64,000 nucleotides of DNA from Streptomyces cyaneus (GTDB lineage Bacteria > Actinomycetota > Actinomycetes > Streptomycetales > Streptomycetaceae): positions 1-64,000 of the forward strand of contig NZ_RQJW01000003.1 in the NCBI RefSeq assembly GCF_004028635.1, read 5' to 3'. Shown piece after piece: positions 18,078 to 26,603 of the stretch. A program made the translations under genes and the position numbers. A model generated the notes under the pieces. It had not been told where the DNA came from, made no database searches, and was given only the letters and a program-made list of their open reading frames with translations. The first letter of the stretch is position 1. Each line of letters begins with the position of its first letter.

Positions 18078-18266
18078 GAGCGACGTGCTGTGGCGAGCGG
18101 CCAGGACATCTACGCCGTCACCGGGCCGCTCGTCGTGGAAGCGGTCGACCGCATCCTCACAGGACGGACCAAGGTGGTCGGTGTCGCCTCTGCCGGGGAG
18201 ATGTTCGATGCGCCTGATTTCCTACGCGCGTTGTCCTCGCACATCCACGTGGAGCTGCATCTGTAG
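18078..18266 (+). pseudogene. C-terminal fragment of a saccharopine-dehydrogenase-like protein
   Basis: The plus strand reads ASGQDIYAVTGPLVVEAVDR and then GEMFDAPDFLRAL before the stop. This is the usual C-terminal signature of NAD(P)-binding saccharopine-dehydrogenase-like (trans-acting enoyl reductase type) proteins. The remaining 300 or more residues of the family are absent. It abuts the oppositely oriented DUF6980 fragment near 18040, marking an illegitimate junction. Confidence 0.6.
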
Positions 18267-18401
18267 GGTCAGACTGCGAGTGCGGGACACGGCACTTTGC
18301 GAGGCGGCCCGCGTCGGACTACCGATTCCCTCACCGGACTGATGCCGTCGTCGGCGGCGCGACCGGGCCATTCCTTCAGCGGCCGAAAAGTCCTGGACGT
18401 C

Positions 18402-19433
18402 TCATCGAGCAGTCCGTTCGGGGATCGTCGGCAGAACCTTCTCAGCGATGCCGAGGAGAACGCTGTCATCCGGGAGGGCTCCGGACTCGCTCCACACAGT
18501 GACGTCGAAGTAGCCGCCCTGGTCCTTACGGTCGAGGGCCACGGTCAGCGTCCTGGCCAAGGGACCTTGTTCGACCGGTCCGCCGGATCCGCCGCTCCCG
18601 AGATTGATCTCGAGCTTCATGGTGTGATCCGAGGCGAAGACCGCGGGCCGGCCGAGAACTGTGAGCGTCTTGATGTCCTGCTCGTTCCCGTACTTCATCA
18701 GCTTCACGTACTGGTCGGTCGTCAGGTCGTTGTATGTGGCCGAGACGTTCACGGTGTACGTGTCGAACCTGACCTCGGCCTCCGGCTGGGCGACCTTCCC
18801 ATCGGTCAGGGGAGCGGTGTTGCTGGTGCCGGAAGCAGTGGTCGCGGTCTCTCCAGGCGTTCCAAGGAGCTCGGCCAGGTCTGGCCGGTTGAGCGCCTTG
18901 CACAGCTCATCGCCTGTCACAGGCTGGGGCGTGTCCTCCTTGTAGGCCTTCGGCAGCTTTTCGAGCTCCCCGTCCGAACACGACGCGGGCTGCGGGGTGT
19001 TGTCGTCGGACGGCATCACGCGTGGGCCCACCCACAGCGCGGCCGCGAGTGCCCCGAACAGGGCCACGGCCGCGATGGCCTGACCCCACACGTTGGGCTC
19101 CTTCTCCGGAGTGCCCGGGCCGGGACGCGAGCCGGCTCCGGCCTGGGGCTGGGCCTGCGGCTGGGGCTGGGGCTGGGGCTGGGCGGCAGCATCGGCCTTC
19201 GCCCCGTCTGCGGAGGTCGCCGGACTCGGGTTCCGGCGTGCGCGCAGGGCCCGGACCACCACGTAGACGCGTATCGCCGTGAAGACGAGGAACACCACGC
19301 CGAGACCGGCCGCGACCCGATCGTGATCGTGGACGGCGAGATACATGATGCGTACTCCCAGGACGGACCCGATCGCGATGAGCAGGGGCTCGCGGACCCA
19401 GAAAGGGAGGAGACGGAGGAGGAAACCGAGCAT
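18402..19433 (-). CDS. DUF6215-family membrane protein
   Basis: A 343-residue membrane protein. The N-terminus has two hydrophobic segments (residues about 15-60). A glutamine-proline repeat linker (QPQPQPQPQAQPQ) follows, then a third helix near residue 120 (IAAVALFGALAAALWVG) and an extracytoplasmic C-terminal domain of about 200 residues. That domain carries LCKALNRPDLAELLGTP, TVLGRPAVFASDHT and KVLPTIPE, typical of DUF6215. Function unknown. The gene is monocistronic and looks complete. The PQ repeat is length-variable in such proteins. Confidence 0.75.
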   Translation of the reverse strand: MLGFLLRLLPFWVREPLLIAIGSVLGVRIMYLAVHDHDRVAAGLGVVFLVFTAIRVYVVVRALRARRNPSPATSADGAKADAAAQPQPQPQPQAQPQAGAGSRPGPGTPEKEPNVWGQAIAAVALFGALAAALWVGPRVMPSDDNTPQPASCSDGELEKLPKAYKEDTPQPVTGDELCKALNRPDLAELLGTPGETATTASGTSNTAPLTDGKVAQPEAEVRFDTYTVNVSATYNDLTTDQYVKLMKYGNEQDIKTLTVLGRPAVFASDHTMKLEINLGSGGSGGPVEQGPLARTLTVALDRKDQGGYFDVTVWSESGALPDDSVLLGIAEKVLPTIPERTAR

Positions 19434-19450
19434 CCGGCGATCTCATCAGT

Positions 19451-19845
19451 TCAAGACCATTTTCGCCGTGGTGGAAGCCACAGTTCCGGGCACGTAGGCA
19501 GAGGAGCCGTCTTACTGGATTCGGCGGGCGGCTCTCCGGGGCTGCGGATGGCGTGCGCAGTGAGCAGGGTGTGCGCGGCGGCGGTGGGGTGCCCCTGCTC
19601 GGCGGCCTGGTCGGGGTCCGGCACGGCCTCGTCGACCAGCTGGGCACGTCGCCAGTCGGCACCGATCCAGGCCGAAGCCGGGCAGTGATACACCGGAGTC
19701 TGGCCAGCCCCAACCTGCATGGCCCGCAAGGGAGTTACACGCCGGCGTCGCGTCGGGAAGCCCGGCAGTTGCGTGGGCCAGGTGTCCTGGGGCCTGCGCA
19801 GCAGGACCCACCGCGGCGAGGCGGTCCAGTCCTGCTGCGTGCGCT
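19451..19845 (-). CDS. Doubtful ORF downstream of the DUF4241 gene
   Basis: The minus strand stays open and has fairly codon-like sequence (TPVYHCPASAWIGADWRRAQ, LVDEAVPDPDQAAEQG) ending at 19451, directly after the DUF4241 stop. No good start or ribosome binding site is visible; an internal ATG near 19721 is possible. It may be a short co-transcribed gene or a relic. No family recognised. Confidence 0.3.
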
Positions 19846-21129
19846 CTACGCGTTCCGCTGCGAGCGGTCGGGCAACAGCTTCTGATGGCGCAGGATCAGC
19901 ATGTCGGCGATGAGGCACGTGACCTCGCCGTCGGCGTCTCGGCCGATCCACACCGGGTAGGAGCCGTCTCCCATGCCGCTCGGGTAGGCGATGAGGTTGC
20001 CCCCGGACTTCGGGTCGTCGAGGACGAGGATGCCGTCGCTGTTGTCGTCGTACGGGACGGTGTCCTCTTTGCCGGTGAGCCTGCCCGCCGCCGCGGCGTC
20101 GACGAAGCAGCCGGTGCCGGTGTCCACGCCGAAGCCGTAGAACTCGCCCTCTCGCAGCGTCCTCGGGTCCTGACCGGGACGCAGCGCCATCTCCCAAGCC
20201 ACTGTCGGTTTGTCGGAGACGACGACGCGCGCCCCGGTGAAGTCCTCCATGTGCAGCGCCTTGCCCCAGTGCTCGGTCGGGTAGGCCGCAGTCGCGATCT
20301 GCGTGCGGTAGCTGCCGGGCGGTACGACCACGGTGAACGGCTCGCCGGGATCGGTCCAGCCCGGGTCGCAGGCGACGATCCGACCGGTCGGCAGCCGCAG
20401 CGGTCCAGCGTCGATGACGCGCTCGACGACGTACGGGCCGGTCGCGTGGGCGTCCGGCGGGGAGAACCGGGTGCCGGGCGTGAACATCTCGGCGAGGTGG
20501 CGAGGGCGCAGAGGGCTGGGCGGATGCCAGGCGGGGGCGGTGACGTGACCGTACTGCTCGTTTCCCGCCGGGGCGTCTTGGTCAGGGGTTTGCGTCGGTG
20601 TGTCGCGCAGGGCGACGTCGCGTACGAGCCCGCCGGTAGCGAGGGCAACCGCCCATCCCCAGTCGCCGAATGCACAAGTCGGCGCCCAACGCTGCTCGTC
20701 CGGCACATCGGCCAGGGTGTGCATCGAGCCACCCCCGATGCCCTTCGGTTCGGAGACCTTCCGGCCCTTGCCGTTGGGGTAGAGGTCGGTGAAGACGCGA
20801 CCCGCGTTGTCCGCGAACTCCTTCATGTCCTCGGTGTCGTATCGCCACTGGGCGATATGGCGGCAGAAGAGCCGATCGGGTTCCAGGCGGCGCAGGTCGA
20901 ACTCGCGAGTGCGGCGGCCCTGGTCGTCGTACGCCCACACGCCGACATAGTCGTGCGCCCACGCGATGTTCAGCACGGCGATCGGCTGGGGGCGCTCCGG
21001 CTCGTGCAACACCACGGCGTACTGCTCGCCCGCGGCGTCCCGACTCGCGGCCCGCTCTCGGCTGAGGGGTCCGAGGACCGCACGGGAGGCGGCGTCCCAG
21101 TGCTCCCCGTACGTCACGTCAATGATCAC
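19846..21129 (-). CDS. DUF4241 protein with an extra N-terminal domain (copy 1)
   Basis: About 427 residues. The C-terminal 200 residues are DUF4241: VERVIDAGPLRLPTGRIVAC, a CDPGW motif, AWEMALRPGQD, YGFGVDTGTGCFVDA and SYPVWIGRDADGEVTCLIAD. The N-terminal 200 residues include YGEHWDAASRAVL and VLNIAWAHDYVGVWAYDDQG and are shared with the second copy at 46364. DUF4241 proteins are often linked to polymorphic-toxin immunity, but no toxin is adjacent. The start is uncertain: GTG 21129 gives an N-terminus like that of copy 2, though the open frame extends further and no clear ribosome binding site is seen. It is divergent from the chimera at 21359. Confidence 0.75.
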   Translation of the reverse strand: MIIDVTYGEHWDAASRAVLGPLSRERAASRDAAGEQYAVVLHEPERPQPIAVLNIAWAHDYVGVWAYDDQGRRTREFDLRRLEPDRLFCRHIAQWRYDTEDMKEFADNAGRVFTDLYPNGKGRKVSEPKGIGGGSMHTLADVPDEQRWAPTCAFGDWGWAVALATGGLVRDVALRDTPTQTPDQDAPAGNEQYGHVTAPAWHPPSPLRPRHLAEMFTPGTRFSPPDAHATGPYVVERVIDAGPLRLPTGRIVACDPGWTDPGEPFTVVVPPGSYRTQIATAAYPTEHWGKALHMEDFTGARVVVSDKPTVAWEMALRPGQDPRTLREGEFYGFGVDTGTGCFVDAAAAGRLTGKEDTVPYDDNSDGILVLDDPKSGGNLIAYPSGMGDGSYPVWIGRDADGEVTCLIADMLILRHQKLLPDRSQRNA

Positions 21130-21358
21130 GTTGATCTCAGCGTCGGAGAGGGTGTACCTGTCACAGTGCTGCTGGTGTTTCGGCAGTCGAGGCGCTTTGA
21201 CGGGTCGTGAGAATCCCGACGTCCGCGAGGTGCAGCGCGTTTCGGTGTGGGTATCAGCATCGGATCCGGGAGTGCCGGGTCGGGCGGATGCGACGGGGGC
21301 GGAGCGAGTGGCGAGAGAGGCATGGAGCGGCAGTGCCGGGATAGAGGCGGCCGACGCG

Positions 21359-22415
21359 GTGTTCGAGTTGATGAGACGGCTCATCGACAAATTCCGGGAC
21401 AACCCGCCGGTGACACCGCTGGTGGTCCTTCAGGCCGGCGAGGAGGACGACACCGGCACCCTGGACCGGCGGGTCGCGCAGGTCGTGGAGTTCGTCCGGC
21501 AGGGCCATCAGCCGCGGGGGCTGATCGCCAAACGGCTGGAAGGTGGCGGCGGGGCGGACGCGTACTCCTCGGCGATCGACATGGTGCGGCAGATGTGCGA
21601 GCACCCCTGGGACAACGAGAACCAGTCGCAGTACAAGCCGTTCGGCTTTCCGCGCTCGCGGCTGCTGCGCGCCATCGAGCAGGCCGCGCCGGAGGTCGGC
21701 GGGGACGTGAGCACGGTGTGGTCCGCCGCCCAGCGCCGCGAACGGCTGATGCGGCGGCTGGCCGAGCTGCGCTGGCGGCCGGGGCGTGATCCGGACGACA
21801 CCGACGAGGACAGGCGCATCTCGGCGCTGACGGACACCTTCGGCGCGGTGGTGAACCCGTCCGGTTTCGTGGGCGCGATGTTCATCGCCTGCCTGAGTGT
21901 GCTGCTCGGCGAGGGCGGATGGCAGACGGCGGTGTGGGGTGGGGCCCTGGCACTGGCGGCGTTCGGCGTGGTGCACCTGCTGGCGCGCAGCGCGCCACCG
22001 CTGCTGTGGCTGCGCCGGGCCAGCCGGTGGTTCGCGACCACCACGTTCCTGGCGCCTTCGAGCGACCGGCCGGAGGCCGCGGAATGGTCCCGGTGGCGGC
22101 CGACGAAGTCCTGGGAGACGATCCGTGGCCGGGCCTTCGCCGTCGCCCAGCAGGTGGTGGCCGCCCAGGCCGGTGATCCGACGGCTCGTCAGTTCCATTT
22201 GGAGCTACGGGTGTTGGCGCTGCTCGAGGATCTCCGCGACAACTTCCGGCCCCGGACGCTGGACCTGCGCCGCCGCAAGCGCACGGTTCCCCCGGTGGTG
22301 TATCTGCCGTGCGCCACCGAGGACGACGGCGGACTGCTGTTGCTGCGGGCGATCAGCAACGTACGCACCCGCCGCAGCGAGGTGGATCCACTGCTGGTGC
22401 TGGCCGCGATACCGG
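21359..22415 (+). pseudogene. Truncated two-helix membrane protein of unknown family
   Basis: From GTG 21359 (GAGGCGG 8 bases upstream) the frame encodes about 350 residues. A soluble N-terminal domain is followed by two transmembrane helices near residues 165-205 (FVGAMFIACLSVLLG; VWGGALALAAFGVVHLLARS) and a cytoplasmic segment ending RRSEVDPLLVLAAIPA. At that point sequence sense is lost and the next frame continues into a helicase. The family is not recognised. The 3' part was probably deleted together with the 5' part of the helicase gene. Confidence 0.6.
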
Positions 22416-23220
22416 CTACGCGCAGGTCATCGAACTCGCCCGGCCCGCCCGCCAGAAGAAGCACACCGTCAGCATCTTCACCCACACCAACTTCGCCACC
22501 ACCTCCCTGTCCGACGCCCTGAACGCGGCCTGCCTGGTCCACGAGCAAGTCGGCTTCACCGAGGCCCACGCGGAAGCGCTCTCCGCCCAACTCACCCTCG
22601 CCCAGTTAGCGCTCGGGCAGAAGGGCGTGCAGGTCCGGCGGGCGCTGGCTGTGTTTGTCACCGCTTGCGTGCGTGGCCGCGGGCTCTCCGATCTCGCACG
22701 GCAGATGCTGGACAAGTCCAACCCTGCGCTGGAGCGTGCCCTGCGGGCACTCGCGCAGGATCTGCGCTCGGCGGGAAGCGGGCCCGGCGCCGATATCGAC
22801 CGCCTCGCCGAAATCGTCACCGGCGCCTACGCTCGTGTCGGAACCTTCCGCGGCCAGGAGGCCTGGCTCCAGGCCGCCCCCACCACCCGCCGCGCACTGC
22901 GTCTGCTCAAGCAAGGCCTGAGCCTCACAGCGGTGGCCGAGGAACTCCACCGTGCCCGCGACGAGACCGTGGTGGGCGACACGCGGCCGCGGCCGCGGCC
23001 AGTACAGGTGATGAACCTCCACCAGACCAAGGAACGCGAAGCCGACACCACCATCCTGCTGCTCGCGGACGACGAGTGGTACGGCCCCGAAGGCGAACCG
23101 TTCCCCAACGGCTCCCGGCTGCTCTACGTCGTCATGACCCGCGCCCGCCACACCGCCCACCTCGTCGTCCCGGGCAGCTTCCACCCTCTATGGGCACCCC
23201 TCATCGCCGCCCTGGAGTAG
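22408..23220 (+). pseudogene. C-terminal part of a UvrD/Rep-like helicase
   Basis: About 270 residues in a frame distinct from the upstream membrane protein. They include QVMNLHQTKEREADTTILLL and RLLYVVMTRARHTAHLVV, the latter being helicase motif VI (YVALTRA type) of the UvrD-like C-terminal domain. Walker A, motif II and the rest of the helicase are missing. Homology begins at about 22408 with DTGYAQVIELARPARQKKH. It ends with a normal stop at 23220. It is a deletion product fused to another gene. Confidence 0.75.
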
Positions 23221-23319
23221 CCACCCCACCCGCTGCCGCGTGGCCAGCGCGCCAGCAGTCGTGTGGGACTCCTGTGTGAGGCGGCACTCCACGTGCGGGA
23301 GAAGGTGCAGCCAGACACG

Positions 23320-23370
23320 CTGATGCTCTGCTGGAGACCCGTCCTCGCAGGTCTCCAGCAGAGGCATCAG
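23320..23370 (+). terminator. Hairpin after the helicase fragment
   Basis: Arms of about 20 bases (CTGATGC-TCTGCTGGAGACC and its complement) pair with a single bulge around an 8-base loop, 100 bases after the helicase stop. The rest of 23221-23732 shows no gene and should hold the promoter of the protease cassette. Confidence 0.65.
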
Positions 23371-23732
23371 TCCGCCTGTCCAGCGTTGAAGGAGCTGCTC
23401 AGTCCGGGGCGGCGCGGACTAGAGCTGACCGGTCGGACGCGGCACTCATGGTTGTGAACTGGCCGCCAGCATGATTCCGCTACCCCAGGTGAATGACCCC
23501 GGGTCTGCACGGTGCACCGGCGCGGGTAGGACAACGGGCGGGTGGAGCACACCACTTCGGACCCATCGAGGGACGTGTTCCCCTCAACCCGCGGACTGAC
23601 AAGCCCAGTTCACCCCCTGCAGCGGGAGAATGGTCCAGAATGGGCGATTGACGCCGTCCGTCGCTCTCTGGATGCTGTGGCCTTGCCGAAGCGGTGCCGC
23701 TCTTGTGGGACGCACTGCTTGAGGGGGGACTC

Positions 23733-26099
23733 ATGGCTGTCTTGTACGTACGCGCTCATTGGACGGATGAACCGCCCCTGGGCGCAAACCAGCAGGCACC
23801 ATCGCCCTCCTGGGCCGGACAGTACGCGGGGGTGGTACCCCGGGTTCCGTTCGCCACAGCCACGCCGGGCCAACCGCCGGCGCCGAAGTTCCCGTGGCCC
23901 TCCGGTACGACCGGGCCGGTGCGGGCCGACGAGCGGTACGCGGTGTGGGTGCCGCTTGTGCAGCATGCGGACCTGGACCAGTCGAGGTGGGCGGAGGGGC
24001 CCAACTGGGCCGGGTCGCCGCCGCCTCCCTGGCCCAACTCGGCCGGGACGCCGACCGTCCCGCCCAGTCTGGGCACCCTCGACGAGGGCTTCAACAGGAG
24101 CGGCACCGGTGCTGTGGGCTTCCGGGTGGACCGGCTGAGGCTGTTTCAGGACGTCAAGCCCGGCAACGATTTCGTCTTCTCCGTCGTGGCGCCCGACGGA
24201 ACCCTCATCGGTACGGAGCCCTCCGCCGTTGGGTGGACGAACTGGCTGACCGTGCCTGCCTCGGTTGTGGACGGGGCGGGGTTCTGGACGGTTGTCATCG
24301 ACCGTGCTGTGGGCAGCAGCGTGCACGCACCCGCGCTGCTTCCGGCGCCTGGCTCCCCTGGGAATACGGTCGGGGAACCGTACGTGTCGCCGTACGGGGA
24401 CCTTCACGAGGGCATCCTCGGGGTGCAGTTCGAGGGTTCGGAGATCTTCGGCTCCCCGCATAGCACGGCCACCGCTGCCACCGTCGTTGGGGACTGCAGT
24501 GATGGTGTCCGCGGGACCAGCACCCTGCGGATCGATTTCACCCCGCCTCTTCCGGTGGGAACAACGTACGCAGTCACCTGGTACCTGGGGACCAAACCGC
24601 CGCTCTCGACCGGCAACCTCACCGTCGCTGGTACCCCCCTACCGAGCGTCGAGACCACAACGGCCTACACCCCCGGCACGTACCACCCGGGTGCAGCCGT
24701 CACCGTCACTCCGCCCGGCGTGCCGACACAAACCTTCAACCTCGTCTTCAGCACCGGCCCTGCGGGCGGCGTCGTGGTCGCCCCCTGCCCCGCAGGCATC
24801 TGCCACGATCTGAAGCTCACAGCGAACCCTGCCTCCCCCTGCTCCAGCGGCGGCGCGGCTGTCCTGGTGGACATCACCGCCGTCTTCGCTCCCGCCACGC
24901 CCTCCTTCACCGGGCCTGTGGCATGGCAGGTACGGGATGCCGTCACCAACACGCTGCTGCCGTTCCCGCCCAACGCGCCGCCGCCCACCGGACCGACTCT
25001 GAACTACAGGTTTCCCTCCAAGGGACGCTATGAGGTCACCGCGAGCATCGAGCGACCACCCGGCTGCTCACCCCGCACCGCGCACAAGACGCTCGCTCTC
25101 ACGATCGGTGACTGCGACTGCGCAGTGTTCATCGGCGACTTGACCGCGACCCGGGTGAATGGCTGCACCTTCTCCTTCGCTGCCCCCGTCCGGCCATCGC
25201 CCACCGGCGCCGCCCTGACCTTCATCTGGGACTTCGGATCCGGCCCCGACCCCAATGCTCCCAACTCTCCAGTAGCCACTCATACATACGCTCCAGGCAG
25301 CACTGGCTCGCAGACGGTCCGGCTGACGGTCACCAGCCCGGGCTGCAGCGACACCGTGACAACCACCATCGATGTCGACTGCCGCTCCGGGCCACTGCGT
25401 TGTCCTGAGCCGTCGGGGGCCATCACCGCAACCGAGACGAGCGCTTGCGTCTTCGACTTCGCACTGCCGGTCCACAACCCCGACAGCCGACCGATCAAGG
25501 TGACCTGGGACTTCGGGGACGGCAGCACCTCGGTAGGCACCGCGGTCTCGCACTCCTTCACATCCAGCGGGCCCTTCACCGTGACCGCCACACTCAGCAG
25601 CGAAGACTGTCCTGACCGCACGACATCCACGACCGTGAACTGCACACCCGGCAGCGGGCCGCCGCCGGCGGGCGGGGGCTGCGCCTGTGACGTACTGCTG
25701 TGGATCGCTCTGGGCCTCACCGTCGTCGCGGCCGTGTTCACCGCTGTCGCAGTCTGCGCCAAAGTTCCGTATCTCGGCTTCGTCGCGGGCGGCGCCATGC
25801 TGCTCGCTGTGTTCGTGTATCTGCTGTGGGCCGGATTCTGCGCTCGGATCATGCCGAACGCGTGCCAGCTGCTTCATGTGCTTGAGTGCATCCTCGACTG
25901 GGTCATTGCGGTGGTAGTGCCCCTGGCCGCCCTCCTCATCGGCCTGTTCACCGCAGACGTGATGTGTGGGCTCGCCGTGGCGGCCACGGACATCGAGTTC
26001 GGCATCCTGCTCATCCTGGTGCACGAGACGCGGAAGGCGCTGAAATGTCCGCCGGGGCCGTCGTGTTTCGGAATCCCGGCCGTTCCCGGCAGGCCCTGA
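23733..26099 (+). CDS. PKD-domain protein with C-terminal membrane anchor (cassette gene 1)
   Basis: A 788-residue protein. The first 250 residues are proline- and tryptophan-rich and beta-like. At least two PKD (Ig-like) domains follow, marked by FIWDFGSGPDPN (about residue 495) and KVTWDFGDGST (about 588), separated by paired cysteines. The last 140 residues contain about four hydrophobic helices starting at DVLLWIALGLTVVAAVFTAV. No N-terminal signal peptide is seen, which is odd for a PKD protein; insertion would depend on the C-terminal helices. ATG 23733 is favoured by GAGGGGGGA. Its TGA overlaps the next ATG (TGATG). It is the first of five tightly spaced genes that include two proteases, and could be the membrane platform or sensor. 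Confidence 0.7.
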   Translation: MAVLYVRAHWTDEPPLGANQQAPSPSWAGQYAGVVPRVPFATATPGQPPAPKFPWPSGTTGPVRADERYAVWVPLVQHADLDQSRWAEGPNWAGSPPPPWPNSAGTPTVPPSLGTLDEGFNRSGTGAVGFRVDRLRLFQDVKPGNDFVFSVVAPDGTLIGTEPSAVGWTNWLTVPASVVDGAGFWTVVIDRAVGSSVHAPALLPAPGSPGNTVGEPYVSPYGDLHEGILGVQFEGSEIFGSPHSTATAATVVGDCSDGVRGTSTLRIDFTPPLPVGTTYAVTWYLGTKPPLSTGNLTVAGTPLPSVETTTAYTPGTYHPGAAVTVTPPGVPTQTFNLVFSTGPAGGVVVAPCPAGICHDLKLTANPASPCSSGGAAVLVDITAVFAPATPSFTGPVAWQVRDAVTNTLLPFPPNAPPPTGPTLNYRFPSKGRYEVTASIERPPGCSPRTAHKTLALTIGDCDCAVFIGDLTATRVNGCTFSFAAPVRPSPTGAALTFIWDFGSGPDPNAPNSPVATHTYAPGSTGSQTVRLTVTSPGCSDTVTTTIDVDCRSGPLRCPEPSGAITATETSACVFDFALPVHNPDSRPIKVTWDFGDGSTSVGTAVSHSFTSSGPFTVTATLSSEDCPDRTTSTTVNCTPGSGPPPAGGGCACDVLLWIALGLTVVAAVFTAVAVCAKVPYLGFVAGGAMLLAVFVYLLWAGFCARIMPNACQLLHVLECILDWVIAVVVPLAALLIGLFTADVMCGLAVAATDIEFGILLILVHETRKALKCPPGPSCFGIPAVPGRP

Positions 26100-26569
26100 T
26101 GGACCCCGCATCCCTGACCGTCGCCCGCGTCGCTCTCGCCGTCGTGTGGGTCGCCGCCAGCGTAGCCAAGGCGACCCGCCCTGCCGCCGCTGTCGCCGCC
26201 GTGCGGGCACACCGTCCGGTGGTGGTGGCGGGCGCGGCACGGCAGGTGGCCGCGGCAATCGTCGCCGTGGAGCTGGTACTGGGGGTGCTGCTCGCGTCGG
26301 GGCTCGCGGTCCGGGCCGCCGCGGTGGCCAGTTCGCTGCTGCTGCTTGCCTTTACCGTCTCTGCCGTCTCCACTGCGGCGTATCCCCTGCCGGGGGCAGG
26401 CGTCGAGCCCGGTTCGGGGTGCGGGTGCTTCGGCCGAACAGGGCGGCAGCAAGGAGCGCGCCTGCAGGCTGCCCCGTCCAACCCCGGGTACATCGTGGCC
26501 CGCAACAGCCTGCTGGTCGTGGTGTCGGTGGCACTGGCCCTGCCGCCCGGCCACAGCCATCACCCCTAG
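26099..26569 (+). CDS. MauE/DoxX-like membrane protein (cassette gene 2)
   Basis: A 156-residue integral membrane protein with about four helices (LTVARVALAVVWVAASVAKA at the start, LVVVSVALALPP at the end) and the motif SGCGCFG before the last part, characteristic of MauE-like proteins. MauE relatives help disulfide or redox handling of exported partners. Here the CGC motif and the cysteine-rich PKD protein just upstream suggest a redox role for gene 1, an inference. The start overlaps the previous stop by one base; the next gene starts 34 bases later. Confidence 0.75.
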   Translation: MDPASLTVARVALAVVWVAASVAKATRPAAAVAAVRAHRPVVVAGAARQVAAAIVAVELVLGVLLASGLAVRAAAVASSLLLLAFTVSAVSTAAYPLPGAGVEPGSGCGCFGRTGRQQGARLQAAPSNPGYIVARNSLLVVVSVALALPPGHSHHP

Positions 26570-26603
26570 GCGCGGCCTGCGGCCGCGAGCAAGGAGAGAC
26601 TTC

